NCBI RefSeq assembly: GCF_024701975.1
Contig: NZ_JANLNM010000005.1
Location: 124,001 to 188,000, forward strand
From: Variovorax sp. ZS18.2.2
GTDB taxonomy: Bacteria; Pseudomonadota; Gammaproteobacteria; Burkholderiales; Burkholderiaceae_C
Direction: 5' to 3'
DNA: 64,000 bases
Each line of letters starts with the position of its first letter. Positions within the stretch are counted from its first letter, which is position 1. The notes beneath the pieces were generated by a model. The model worked only from the letters and a program-made list of their open reading frames with translations, made no database searches and was not told the DNA's origin. This document shows positions 7,488-17,308 of the stretch, one piece after another. Position numbers and translations under genes: made by a program.

Positions 7488-8912
7488 TCAGTGGGCCGCG
7501 CCAGCAGAGGCGCTTTCGCCGCCGGAGCCACCCATGGCAGCCCCCATGGCGGTCGGCTTGCCCATCACCGAAGCCGCGAGGGCGGCGTCGGCCAGCCAGA
7601 ACTGCTGCTGGGCATTGATCGCGTTGGTCACGCTGGAGATCTGGTCGCGCGCCTCGGCCAACAGCTCGAAAACGCCAATCAGCATGCCGTTGTAGCGAAG
7701 GACGTTCTCGTCGGCCATCGCCTGGCGCAACGGGACGATTTCGTCGCGGTAGTGCCTCGCGATGTCGTAGGCCGTGCGGTAAGCCGAGTAGCCCTCTCGC
7801 AGCTGCGAAGAGGCGCCGCGCACGGTGGCGTCGTAGCGGTTGGCCGCGGCCAGCGACTGCGCGTTCAACATGTCGCGCTGCGCCGACCCCCAGTCGAACA
7901 GCGGCAAGCGGATGTCGAGCTCGAAGCCTCGACGGGTGCTCTTGGTGTTTTCCGCGTTGTCGAACACCGTGTCACGCCGACCGCCCACCTCGACGTCGAT
8001 GAAGGTCGACAGCAGGTTGATGCCTTGCGATTTGCCCGCCACATCCAGCTGGGCACGTGCGAGTTGGACATCCAGGCGCTGCTCAGTCGCGGTCGCCGCG
8101 ACTTCCTTCGCCTCTCGAGGGGCCTTGGGCAGGTCAGGCAAACGTTCGGGCAAAGTCAACTTGGTGGCTTGCTCATCGTTCAACCCCAGGACACGAATCA
8201 ACTCTTCGCGCGCAGCGGTGGTGGCGTGCTGTGCCGAGGCGAGTTGGGTCGTCGCGTCGGCATAGAAAACCTGCTGGCGTGCACGTTGCAGCTTGGAGAA
8301 ATTCCCAATGAGCTGCATCCGGCGCGCGAGCTCGGCGCTGGCCTGGGCCGACTTATTGACCTGCTCGGCGTACTTCAGCGTCTGTTGTGCGGCGACCGCA
8401 CGGACCCAGGCCTGCTTGACCTGCGTGACCTGGTCGACCACGGCGCCGGTCAGTTGGACTTTGGCCTGGGCGGCCTGGCTCCTGGAGATCGACAGACGTT
8501 GCGGCAGCAGAATCAGGTCCACCAGTCCGAAAGACAGCAGGCGCTCGAGCTCGAGCTCGCTGTTCAGGCGCGTGCGTGCGAACGAGAGGATCGGGTTCGG
8601 CAGCCTGCTGCTCTGGTTGGTCGCGGCGATGTCGCCCCAGCTCTGGGCGATCAGGGCCTGGACGGATGGGCTGTTGGCCAGCGCGAGCTGCACCGCGTCA
8701 CTCTGCGACAGCGGTTTGGCGAGCAGTTCCTGCGACAGTGCGGCGCGGCGGTCACGCTGCTCCTGGGTCCGGCTGAGTTCGAGCTTCCCGCCGGTGAACT
8801 GCTGGGCATTGGTATTTGTGTCGCTCAGGGCGTCGTCGATGCTGACGGATGCGCATCCGGCGAGGACAGCCGTCGCGACGGCAACGGCCGTCAAACGAAG
8901 GGCGCGCTTCAT
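7488..8912 (-). CDS. TolC-family outer-membrane factor lipoprotein
   Basis: The product has 474 residues with a lipobox leader (ATAVLAGCASV) and the long coiled helices typical of outer-membrane efflux proteins, including two repeats around LPNPILSFARTR and LPLFDWGSAQRD. It would form the outer-membrane exit of a tripartite or stand-alone copper export path. No RND or adaptor gene is on this strand nearby; the nearest pump is CusBA at 18,670-23,570, which has its own outer-membrane factor. It overlaps the upstream small gene by 4 bases (ATGA), showing translational coupling. Confidence 0.88.
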   Translation of the reverse strand: MKRALRLTAVAVATAVLAGCASVSIDDALSDTNTNAQQFTGGKLELSRTQEQRDRRAALSQELLAKPLSQSDAVQLALANSPSVQALIAQSWGDIAATNQSSRLPNPILSFARTRLNSELELERLLSFGLVDLILLPQRLSISRSQAAQAKVQLTGAVVDQVTQVKQAWVRAVAAQQTLKYAEQVNKSAQASAELARRMQLIGNFSKLQRARQQVFYADATTQLASAQHATTAAREELIRVLGLNDEQATKLTLPERLPDLPKAPREAKEVAATATEQRLDVQLARAQLDVAGKSQGINLLSTFIDVEVGGRRDTVFDNAENTKSTRRGFELDIRLPLFDWGSAQRDMLNAQSLAAANRYDATVRGASSQLREGYSAYRTAYDIARHYRDEIVPLRQAMADENVLRYNGMLIGVFELLAEARDQISSVTNAINAQQQFWLADAALAASVMGKPTAMGAAMGGSGGESASAGAAH

Positions 8913-9280
8913 GGCTTCTCCTTCTTCGCAGGCATGGGCATCGAATGGCCTGGCTGCGCGGCAGGCGCAGCGGCTGCGCCCTTGGGCGATTCGGCCTCGG
9001 CTGCACTGGAGCCTGACGCCTCTTTGGCGTAGGCCTGCCAGCCACCGCGGCGGTAGACCGTCTCGTTGGCTTCTTTCCAGGGGATGGGCTTTTCGTCGGC
9101 AAAGGGCTGATAGCCCTCGAGCGCGGACTTGTAGGTCAGGACGGTGGGCGCCGCAGCCTCAGCGGATTTCGCGGGCGCGGGTTGAGCCACCGCAACAGCG
9201 GCACTCAGGGTCGCCAAAGCGGCGAACGCAGCCAAGGCGGGAAAAGCTGCCAACCAACGGGTCGGCGATGAATGGAACAT
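8909..9280 (-). CDS. Hypothetical exported protein of the copper operon
   Basis: This 123-residue protein has an Ala-rich signal peptide. The mature part contains LTYKSALEGYQPFADEKPIPWKE and NETVYRRGGW, followed by an Ala/Pro-rich tail ending in HSMPMP. I recognise the pattern as one often found next to copper outer-membrane factors, but no function is known to me. The stop overlaps the start of the outer-membrane factor by 4 bases, so the two are co-translated. The HSMPM tail may bind copper; that is inference. Confidence 0.75.
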   Translation of the reverse strand: MFHSSPTRWLAAFPALAAFAALATLSAAVAVAQPAPAKSAEAAAPTVLTYKSALEGYQPFADEKPIPWKEANETVYRRGGWQAYAKEASGSSAAEAESPKGAAAAPAAQPGHSMPMPAKKEKP

Positions 9281-9396
9281 GGAGTCCTCGCAAGTTCATG
9301 AACGGAGTACGTCAGAGCTGCCCGAAAAGGCATGACGCAGGCGATGCATGAGCGTTCGCGGCGGCCCGTGACGAGAGTCACAGGCGCACGAACGCG

Positions 9397-9822
9397 TTAA
9401 GCGCGAGGAGGTTTGTCGAGAACGCGCGGAGCGAGCGTGGCCACCGTGATGGCTGGCTCCGCCAGATCGGCTTTTGGAAGGTCGTGGAAGACGGCCACGT
9501 CCATCGTGCTGGTCAGCGCCGTGGCATGGCATGCGCCGCAGGTACCGCACTTGTGCATCGCATCAGGCTCGGCATTCGCTGTCTTGGCGGTGCTGTCCTT
9601 TGCGGGAGGCTTGGCAGCCTGTGCCGCCTTGTGCTCGTGATCGCCGTGCCCGTCCGCATGAGGGTGCCGGGCATGGTCGTGCGCGCCGGGCTGTGCAAGC
9701 GACACTTCGGCCGCCGCACCGGCGTGACCAGGTCCGCAAAAGACCATGGCTGCCGCCGCGTACCCCTGGAAGGGCACGGCGAACATCATGATCCAAAGGA
9801 CGAACAGGCGAACCCGGTGCAT
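9397..9822 (-). CDS. His- and Cys-rich exported protein of the copper operon
   Basis: This 141-residue protein has a hydrophobic N-terminal segment (LFVLWIMMFAVPFQGYAAAAMVF). A strongly His-rich region follows (HDHARHPHADGHGDHEH), then HKCGTCGACH near residue 90-100. The combination suggests an envelope protein that binds soft metal ions, similar in style to the small CzcI-like proteins of RND clusters. I do not know a named family. It is the second gene after the divergent promoter at 10,286-10,476 and runs in the same direction as the rest of the copper cluster. Confidence 0.72.
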   Translation of the reverse strand: MHRVRLFVLWIMMFAVPFQGYAAAAMVFCGPGHAGAAAEVSLAQPGAHDHARHPHADGHGDHEHKAAQAAKPPAKDSTAKTANAEPDAMHKCGTCGACHATALTSTMDVAVFHDLPKADLAEPAITVATLAPRVLDKPPRA

Positions 9823-9889
9823 GCGGCGAATTCTAAGTCGAGCAGTATGTCAGGAGGCCTGTATGGACATCCAGTTTTGTGCGCAACCC

Positions 9890-10285
9890 TCAGGGCTGCG
9901 CTTGTGCGCGAGCCTTGCTCGCATCACCTCTGGGCGCTGGCAGGGGCGCACCGAGCCTTGCTGCTGCATCCCAGTTGGGCTGCTTCTGCGCGGCTTCCAG
10001 TTCGGCCACCACTTCAGCGCGCGACTTGGCGGCTCCGACCTTGGGCGTACTCATCGACCCCCAGCGCAGCATGCTGGCCCCGGCAGGGGTTTTCTGCGCG
10101 TCCGCGAGTTCAGCTGATACCTGAGCCTGGGATTTGGCCTGTCCCGCCTCACCTGGGTGGTAGACCACGCCGGCTTCGTTGGGCGCAAAGTGGGACGGCC
10201 CTTCCGCGTAGGCTGCAAACGGCGCAACGAATGCAGCGCCTGCACCCACGGCAAGTGCGAGCGAGAGGATTTGACGGTTCTTCAT
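9890..10285 (-). CDS. DUF4148-type secreted protein
   Basis: This 131-residue protein has a signal peptide ending AAYA. It contains two copies of a K-S-x-A-x-V-x-A-E-L-x-x-A-Q motif (KSQAQVSAELADAQKTP and KSRAEVVAELEAAQKQP), the signature of DUF4148, a family of small exported proteins abundant in Burkholderiales. Function is unknown. It is the first gene leftward from the divergent promoter shared with copR, which puts it under likely CopR control. The repeat motif is visible; copper regulation is inferred from the palindrome at 10,425. Confidence 0.82.
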   Translation of the reverse strand: MKNRQILSLALAVGAGAAFVAPFAAYAEGPSHFAPNEAGVVYHPGEAGQAKSQAQVSAELADAQKTPAGASMLRWGSMSTPKVGAAKSRAEVVAELEAAQKQPNWDAAARLGAPLPAPRGDASKARAQAQP

Positions 10286-10360
10286 GATAGGTCTCCTTTA
10301 ACGGATTGCGCGATGCCGCGAGCTGCACTGAACGCGTCGGCATCGACCATCGAGCCGGCG

Positions 10361-10382
10361 ATGCCAGTCATCTAACTGGCAT
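10361..10382. promoter_or_regulatory. Inverted repeat in the copR/DUF4148 divergent promoter
   Basis: ATGCCAGT (10361-10368) and ACTGGCAT (10375-10382) form a perfect 8-bp inverted repeat with a 6-bp spacer. It lies between the divergent genes, nearer to the leftward gene, and could be a regulator site or a short stem-loop. It does not match the cop box. Confidence 0.4.
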
Positions 10383-10424
10383 GCACTCACTCTAGGAAGC
10401 CAGTCCGCCAATCACCCACCACCT

Positions 10425-10444
10425 GGATTACAAAGAAGTAATCC
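10425..10444. promoter_or_regulatory. Putative CopR box (palindrome) upstream of copR
   Basis: GGATTAC-AAAGAA-GTAATCC is a perfect 7-bp palindrome with a 6-bp spacer, 32 bases before copR. Its core ATTACAAAGAAGTAAT resembles the published cop box ATGACANNNNTGTNAT and shares 11 of 16 positions with the site at 15,859. It likely drives autoregulation of copRS and the leftward copper operon. Confidence 0.65.
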
Positions 10445-10476
10445 CCGCGTGCGACCTCGCGCCGTAGCATTCGACG

Positions 10477-11160
10477 ATGCGAATCCTGGTTATCGAAGAC
10501 GAACACAAGCTGGGCGACTATCTCGTGAAGGGACTCTCCGAGAGTGGCTTCGTGGTTGATCTCGCGCGCACGGGCATCGAGGGGCGCAGTCTCGCGCTCG
10601 ACGGAGACTACGACCTGCTGGTCCTCGACGTGATGCTGCCGGGCATCGATGGCTTTGCGGTGTTGGACGCCGTGCGCAAGTCCAAGTCGATGCCGGTGTT
10701 GATGTTGACGGCTCGCGACGAAGTGACCGATCGGGTGCGCGGACTTCAAAGCGGCGCGGACGACTATCTTTCCAAGCCGTTCGCCTTCTCCGAGTTGCTC
10801 GCCCGAATCCAGGCACTCCTGCGCCGCGGCAAGCTGCACGAGGTATCGAACTACGTGCTCAAGGATCTGAGTCTCGATGTGGTCGCGCGCAAGGCTTTGC
10901 GCAACGGGCAGCGGCTCGAACTCACCGCCAAAGAGTTCGCGCTGCTGACCCTGCTCATGCGCCGGCAAGGCAACGTGCTGTCGCGCACCCAGTTGGCCGA
11001 ACAGGTCTGGGACATCAATTTCGACAGCGACACCAACTTGGTGGAGGTGGCCATCCGGCGACTGCGCAGCAAGATCGATGATCCTTTTGAAGAGAAGCTG
11101 CTGCACACGGTGCGCGGCATGGGATACGTGCTGGAGAGCAGGCAAGGCGGCGCGCCGTGA
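10477..11160 (+). CDS. copR: OmpR-family copper response regulator CopR/CusR
   Basis: This 227-residue response regulator has a receiver domain with the acidic pocket (IEDE, residues 6-9), phospho-acceptor Asp51 in VLDVMLP and the conserved Lys in SKPF. A winged-helix DNA-binding domain follows, with the typical VEVAIRRLRSKID recognition helix and GMGYVL end. The best resemblance is to the CopR/CusR/IrlR group that senses copper through a partner kinase. It overlaps the kinase gene by 4 bases (GTGA). Two cop-box-like palindromes (10,425 and 15,859) fit its expected targets. Confidence 0.9.
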   Translation: MRILVIEDEHKLGDYLVKGLSESGFVVDLARTGIEGRSLALDGDYDLLVLDVMLPGIDGFAVLDAVRKSKSMPVLMLTARDEVTDRVRGLQSGADDYLSKPFAFSELLARIQALLRRGKLHEVSNYVLKDLSLDVVARKALRNGQRLELTAKEFALLTLLMRRQGNVLSRTQLAEQVWDINFDSDTNLVEVAIRRLRSKIDDPFEEKLLHTVRGMGYVLESRQGGAP

Positions 11161-12575
11161 GTGCCGCCAAGACCGCCGCTGAAGGACTGGGTCCGACCAC
11201 CGACGTCATGGCAGTCACGCCAGAGGGACGTGCGCAGGCCGTCACCGCGCATGCGCAGGGCACAGGGTCCATCCAGGCCGCGCTGTCGCGCTGGTTTGCA
11301 GCCCAGGCCTTGGTCGGTCTCAGTTTGGTGTGCGTGGCGATCTACGCCGTTACCGCTTGGAGCTTTCAGGTCAAGCAGACCAGCGAATTCGAGCGCCAGT
11401 CCGAGTTGATCAGGCACCTGATTCAGGAATCACGCGATGACCCGGGGCGCGAAGGGCTGCGCCACAAGCTGGACGACTTCTTCTCGACCCATGCGGAGAT
11501 CAGTCTCGTGCTGCGCCGCGGCAACGAGATCATCTATTCGTCCGCGCCGGCTCGGACCTCGGGGCGCTGGGTGTGGATGCCGACGCAGGAGCAGCCGACG
11601 CCGTCGGGCGATGCCGCGATGCATCTGCAGCTTGGCATCGACGTCCAGGAGGACGCCAAGATCCTAGCCCGACTGGCCTGGACGCTCGTGGGCGCTGTCG
11701 TCCTCGGCTCGGCGGTCATCTCGCTGACCGGCGCCTTGCTGGTGCATCGGGGGATGCAACCATTGAAGAATCTTGTTCGGCAGACTGCCGCGACCGGGCC
11801 AGAGCATCCGGGGCGACGCATCGATCCCGCCCCGTATGCCTCCGAGATCACGCCGTGGGTGGCGCAGTTCAATGCGGTGCTCGATCGCGCCGAACAGGCC
11901 TATCAGCAGCTGGAATCCTTCAACGCGGATGTGGCGCATGAACTGCGTACGCCATTGGCCAACCTGATCGGGATGGTCGAAGTCGAGTTGGCCCGGCCCC
12001 GATCGATCGAGGAACTGCGAGACGCCTTGCTGTCGGCGCTGGAAGAGGCGAGACGGGTCTCCGCGATCGTGATCGACATGCTCTTCCTGTCGAAGGCGGA
12101 CCGCGGCACCGTGGCGCGTCGATCGGCACCCGTCAGTCTGGCCGACCAGGTGCGCACAGTGCTGGATTTTCACGAAGCCATGCTGGAAGATTCAGGCCTG
12201 AAGGTCCATGTGAGCGGCGATGCGCATATCGGCATCGATGCAGGGCTGGTGCGACGGGCGCTGTCGAACCTGCTGAGCAACGCGAGCCGGTATGCGGCGC
12301 CAGGCTCGACCATCGCGGTCGTGATCGACACGCAGCCCGACGGTGTTTGGGTCAAGGTCGCCAACCGGGGCGAGCCTGTCCCCGCCGACGTGCTGCCCAA
12401 TCTTTTCAAACGCTTCTTCCGGGCGGAGCGCTCCCGCACCGACTCGTCAGACCACCATGGGCTGGGCCTGGCGATCGTCGCCGCGATCGCGCGCATGCAC
12501 GGCGGGCAGACCCGCGCCACCTCCCGATCGGGCGTCACCGAAATCAGCTTCTCTCTGAGGTTGCCCGAAAGCTGA
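11157..12575 (+). CDS. copS: Heavy-metal sensor histidine kinase CopS/CusS
   Basis: This 472-residue membrane kinase has a first membrane segment at ~50-70, a periplasmic sensor loop, and a second segment near 175-195 (LVGAVVLGSAVISLTGALLV). A HAMP-like linker precedes the phospho-acceptor helix (ADVAHELRTPLANL) and the HATPase domain with NLLSNASRYA and HHGLGLAIV. The layout matches CusS/CopS sensors for periplasmic copper. The start is a GTG coupled to the copR stop; the first ~40 residues are polar and an internal start is possible. It is immediately followed by the convergent Fic gene. Confidence 0.9.
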   Translation: MSAAKTAAEGLGPTTDVMAVTPEGRAQAVTAHAQGTGSIQAALSRWFAAQALVGLSLVCVAIYAVTAWSFQVKQTSEFERQSELIRHLIQESRDDPGREGLRHKLDDFFSTHAEISLVLRRGNEIIYSSAPARTSGRWVWMPTQEQPTPSGDAAMHLQLGIDVQEDAKILARLAWTLVGAVVLGSAVISLTGALLVHRGMQPLKNLVRQTAATGPEHPGRRIDPAPYASEITPWVAQFNAVLDRAEQAYQQLESFNADVAHELRTPLANLIGMVEVELARPRSIEELRDALLSALEEARRVSAIVIDMLFLSKADRGTVARRSAPVSLADQVRTVLDFHEAMLEDSGLKVHVSGDAHIGIDAGLVRRALSNLLSNASRYAAPGSTIAVVIDTQPDGVWVKVANRGEPVPADVLPNLFKRFFRAERSRTDSSDHHGLGLAIVAAIARMHGGQTRATSRSGVTEISFSLRLPES

Positions 12576-12619
12576 TTCGACCTGGGCCGCGCGCCGCTTT
12601 GACGCGCCATCCGCAGCCC

Positions 12620-14263
12620 TCAACCGCGCGGGCGTTGCGGATCGTCTTCTTCGATGTCAGCGTCCAATGCGCCATCGTCGTGCAGCGGGTCGGCCTGCGC
12701 GTCCCTTGCCGCATCCAGACTCTGGGCGACGAACGACGCAAACGGCTTGATGTCACCCTGGCCGCTTGCCGCATTCAGCGCCGCCATGTACCGATCGCGA
12801 TCCTCGAGGCGCAGTACTGTCCAGGGAAAGCCGCCCGAGGCCAGCATCGTGTTCATGATGAAGCGCCCGAGCCGGCCATTGCCGTCCATGTACGGGTGAA
12901 TGAAGACGAACATGAAGTGACCCAGCACCGCGCGCACCGCGGCCGAGCGTTCGTCGCGCAGCAGTTCGAAGAGCACGGGCATCATCTCGCGCACGGCTTC
13001 GCGCGGCGGTGGCACATGTTGCGCGTTGCGAATGTAGACCTGATGCCCGCGGTAGCCCGCCAGGTCCGTCGCCGCCAGAAGCCCAGCGGTAACGCTGGGC
13101 GCGAACATCGCGCGAAACCAGACGCCATGATCGCCCTTGAGGACATCACCGGCGTTTGCGCCGCTGAAGATCTTCCGGATGGACACCTTGACCTCGTTGT
13201 GCGCCAGCCAGTAGCCGTGCGCCGCCATCGCATCTCTGGACTGCCGGTCCTGCTCGTGGATGTCCTCGTTCCAATCCCCGCCCGCCACGCGACGGATCAG
13301 TTCCGGCGTGACTCTGTAGCCTTCGATGGACAGCGAATGGTAGGCATCGGTGACATAGACATCTTCGACCGCCTGCATGAATGCGTCGACGTCGCCCGGC
13401 GACCCGGGCTCCTGCTGCGGGAAGTCACCCATCACGTCGTCGCGCATCGAAGCCCACATGAGTCGCAGTCTGGAGACATAGGGAGACTCGATGCGGTCGC
13501 CCGGGACAATCCTCGGCGGGATCTCGAACGGATTGAATTCAGTGACCTGGTTGCCCAAAGCGCGCATGAATCCCAGGATGTCGTCCGCGATCGCACCTCG
13601 GCCCACCGCCCGGAACGCGCCGGCAAGCCGCCCGGCGATCGTGCTGTGGTTGCCCTCGGCGAGCAGCCGGCTGAGTTCCGATGCATCGCTGATGGACAGC
13701 AGCGCGACCTGCGCGTCCTGGGCGGAAGCCCTGAAGAAGTTCTCCGGCGCCTTCAAGAGAGCTTGGGCCAGCGTCATCGTGCGGATGTTTCCGACGCTGT
13801 CGCGTCGGTCGAGCCCAGGAAAGTCTCTCGCCTGATAGTCCATCAGCGAGAACCCGTTCGGCAAGTCCAACACGCCGTTCTTGCCCAGTGGCGAGTGAAT
13901 GACAACCTGTTGGGGTAGCAAGGTCGTGCCGGCGTGCAGTTTCAGCGAGTACTCCGCCGATACGCACCAGTCGGCGCCGAACCTGGCGTTGCAATAGGCG
14001 GCAATGAAGTCCTTCATTCCAGCAATCCAGGGCGTCGTGTCGCCGGCCTTGGCCGAAGGGCTGGCGGACATGTACCAGCCCTGGATCACCGGCTGGAGAT
14101 ACCTCGCGGCGAGCAGCGCCTCGCGGTCGGTGCGGGAAAACTGGCTCGTGTTGAACACGCCATGGCCCTGCGCCTGAAGCACATGCAGCGCTTCCAGGGC
14201 CGTGGCCAACCGCCGCTGCGCAGGGGTGGCTTTACGCGAAACCGAGGTCGGATGGGTTGCCAT
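12620..14263 (-). CDS. Fic-domain protein with AbiEi-like N-terminal region
   Basis: The product has 547 residues. The catalytic Fic motif HPYMDGNGRLGRF is at 456-468, complete with the active His and the nucleotide-binding GNGR. An inhibitory helix motif SLSIEG lies upstream near residue 310, as in class II Fic proteins that keep themselves inactive. Fic enzymes transfer AMP or other nucleotide parts to target proteins. The first ~150 residues (FSRTDREALLAARYLQPVIQGWYM) look like the winged-helix and linker of AbiEi-type antitoxin regulators, so this may be a DNA-binding autoregulated toxin. It is divergent from an unknown gene across a promoter with four iterons. The target is unknown. Confidence 0.85.
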   Translation of the reverse strand: MATHPTSVSRKATPAQRRLATALEALHVLQAQGHGVFNTSQFSRTDREALLAARYLQPVIQGWYMSASPSAKAGDTTPWIAGMKDFIAAYCNARFGADWCVSAEYSLKLHAGTTLLPQQVVIHSPLGKNGVLDLPNGFSLMDYQARDFPGLDRRDSVGNIRTMTLAQALLKAPENFFRASAQDAQVALLSISDASELSRLLAEGNHSTIAGRLAGAFRAVGRGAIADDILGFMRALGNQVTEFNPFEIPPRIVPGDRIESPYVSRLRLMWASMRDDVMGDFPQQEPGSPGDVDAFMQAVEDVYVTDAYHSLSIEGYRVTPELIRRVAGGDWNEDIHEQDRQSRDAMAAHGYWLAHNEVKVSIRKIFSGANAGDVLKGDHGVWFRAMFAPSVTAGLLAATDLAGYRGHQVYIRNAQHVPPPREAVREMMPVLFELLRDERSAAVRAVLGHFMFVFIHPYMDGNGRLGRFIMNTMLASGGFPWTVLRLEDRDRYMAALNAASGQGDIKPFASFVAQSLDAARDAQADPLHDDGALDADIEEDDPQRPRG

Positions 14264-14304
14264 GTTTCATGCTCGCACAGTCGGTGGGAGGGCCGATGAC
14301 GCTC

Positions 14305-14390
14305 GATTGCTAGATTCTTATGCTCTTGAGTGCTAGATTTGATTGTATATTGATTGCTAGATTAAGTTGCTTCTCGAGTGCCAGAGATTT
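14305..14390. repeat. Four iterons (TGCTAGATT) in the promoter between the Fic gene and an unknown gene
   Basis: TGCTAGATT occurs at 14308, 14331 and 14355, and a degenerate TGCCAGAGATTT at 14379, with spacings of 23, 24 and 24 bases (about two helical turns). The first and third copies share the longer word GATTGCTAGATT (14305-14316 and 14352-14363). The array fills the short gap between divergent genes and is much AT-richer than its surroundings. It is a likely operator, perhaps for the AbiEi-like N-terminus of the Fic protein. Confidence 0.7.
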
Positions 14391-14447
14391 ATGAGAAGGC
14401 GTCGCACCTGATTTCGGCGCCCCGTGCTTCAATCGCAGCGTCGCGCC

Positions 14448-15734
<1,287 letters not shown>

Positions 15735-15858
15735 TCCATAGTCCTGCTTGCGCAGGTCTCGATCGTCTCTCGTTCCCAAGAATCTTGGCGCCCCAACCCG
15801 TGCCTGCTGCGCCTGCCGCCGGCACCTGAAAACCATGTGGATTCAACGCGTCCGGCAG

Positions 15859-15874
15859 ATGACATAACTGTAAT
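15859..15874 (+). promoter_or_regulatory. Cop box (CopR-binding site) before the 15,990 gene
   Basis: ATGACATAACTGTAAT fits the published cop box ATGACANNNNTGTNAT at every fixed position. It lies 115 bases before the ATG at 15,990, in the long untranslated stretch after the unknown gene, and is the best CopR site in the window. It marks the start of the second copper block. Confidence 0.75.
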
Positions 15875-15989
15875 CTGCGTGTGCGGTAACGCGCGGACCC
15901 TCGGCCTAGAGTTGATGCATCGGAAAAAGAACAATCACGTAGTTGTTCATTTCCGGATTGCCAACCCTCTGATTGCCAAAGGATCGAAC

Positions 15990-16439
15990 ATGAAGACTTC
16001 CCTCAAGACCTCCCTCACGCTGGCGGCACTGCTTGGCGCAATCGCCGGTCCTGCACTGGCCGGCAACTATGCCGAAGGCGATCCTCGCCCGGTGCCTCTG
16101 ACGTCGAGCACCAGCCGTGCGGCGGTGGCCACGGAAACGCAGCACTGGCTGCAGGGCTCGCTGGATCAGGGCTACCCTGAAGGCAACCCGCGTGCCGTCG
16201 TGAGTGTGTCCTCCAACACCCGGGCGGTAGTCCAAGCGGACACGCTGGCCTGGATGCGTTCGGGTCTGGCTGCGGCCACGAACGGCGAAGCGGGTGCAGA
16301 CACGGCTCGCCCCGCCTACCGTCAAGCCGCTGCGGAGTACGCGCGCATTCGCGGTGAGCAGCCGGAGTTCGGCACCCCAGTGGAGCGCCTCTCCCAGCAG
16401 GGCCAACTGCCGGACGCACCCGCGACGGTTCGCCGCTGA
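15990..16439 (+). CDS. Secreted protein of unknown function, probable CopR target
   Basis: The product has 149 residues with a signal peptide ending GPALAG. The mature protein carries two similar segments, EGDPRPVPLTSSTSRAAV and EGNPRAVVSVSSNTRAVV, each followed by a Trp-containing helix, so it is an internal duplication. I do not recognise a family. AAAGGATC precedes the ATG at 15,990 and a consensus cop box lies upstream, so copper induction is likely. A longer frame from 15,837 would run through the cop box and is rejected. Confidence 0.75.
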   Translation: MKTSLKTSLTLAALLGAIAGPALAGNYAEGDPRPVPLTSSTSRAAVATETQHWLQGSLDQGYPEGNPRAVVSVSSNTRAVVQADTLAWMRSGLAAATNGEAGADTARPAYRQAAAEYARIRGEQPEFGTPVERLSQQGQLPDAPATVRR

Positions 16440-16720
16440 TCTGGGGCCGCCCGATACCGCGGGCGACGGGCTGCCAGAGATTTGAGCGTTGCCTACGACC
16501 CTCGCGCCCCTCGCAAGCCGGGCATATCGCCTCGGCTTGCCCCTTATCTTGCGTGACAGGCCTAGAATTCGTGGAACCATTTCGCAAGCACTGACTACAT
16601 CAGCACCGTTTCACGCGTTCTTTCCATGGCCCTCAATGCAACCCTCTCCACACGGCCCGCCAACGCATCGTGCGTCGTGCTGGTGCTGGTGCTGGCGCCG
16701 GCGCTGCCAGGGGCGCAACG

Positions 16721-17173
16721 ATGACGCGCGCAATTGTGAGGATGGTGGCCCGTGGCCTGATCGGCTTGCTACTGTTCTCTCAGTTGGCGATCGCCGCCTA
16801 CGCCTGCCCGGCGCTCTCCGCGAGTCTGGCGGGTGACTCGTCCTCCGCGATGTCCATGTCGATGGCGCAGGGTGTTGTTGCAGCAACGGACGACACTCGT
16901 GGCCCAGCCATGCAAGGATCGCCGTGTGCGGACATGGTCGGCGCAACAGACACGGCTTCCGGCAATCTGTGTGCCGAGCACTGCAAGTACGGACAGCAAA
17001 GCGACCATGCTTCCACGCTGGCGGTCCCCGCAGTGTTGCTGTCGGTCCTCTACCCCATGACCCCCTGGGTGCCCGCGACGGCATCCCCGCCGCGTCCTGC
17101 GGCGGCGTCCTTGAGTGCACTGGTTGCGGCATCACCACCGCACGCCATCCTGCACTGCGTCTACAGAACTTGA
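16721..17173 (+). CDS. CzcI-like exported protein preceding cusCBA
   Basis: This 150-residue protein has a hydrophobic N-terminal segment (GLIGLLLFSQLAIAAYACPAL), several cysteines (SPCADM, LCAEHC) and a second hydrophobic segment. It ends PPHAILHCVYRT. Small proteins ending in this HC-x-R style tail sit directly before CusCBA/CzcCBA pumps in many beta-proteobacteria, and the product of the gene after cusA (23,557) ends in a similar way. The role is unknown; a periplasmic metal sensor or regulator of the pump has been suggested for CzcI. I start at ATG 16,721, which opens on the membrane segment. Confidence 0.7.
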   Translation: MTRAIVRMVARGLIGLLLFSQLAIAAYACPALSASLAGDSSSAMSMSMAQGVVAATDDTRGPAMQGSPCADMVGATDTASGNLCAEHCKYGQQSDHASTLAVPAVLLSVLYPMTPWVPATASPPRPAAASLSALVAASPPHAILHCVYRT

Positions 17174-17308
17174 TCGCCTGACCGACATGCGCTGGCGGCC
17201 CGTTGAGGGCCGGTACGGCGCGTCGGTCGTGCCTTGCTGTGTTCGTCGAGTTTGCTCGGCGCGCCGGCGCGGCCCGACAACCTACTCGCAGGTTCGTCAG
17301 GAGATTCC

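Noticed and set aside
12347..13918. 523-residue plus-strand frame across copS and the Fic gene
   Set aside because: It crosses two genes in another frame and lacks any recognisable domain.
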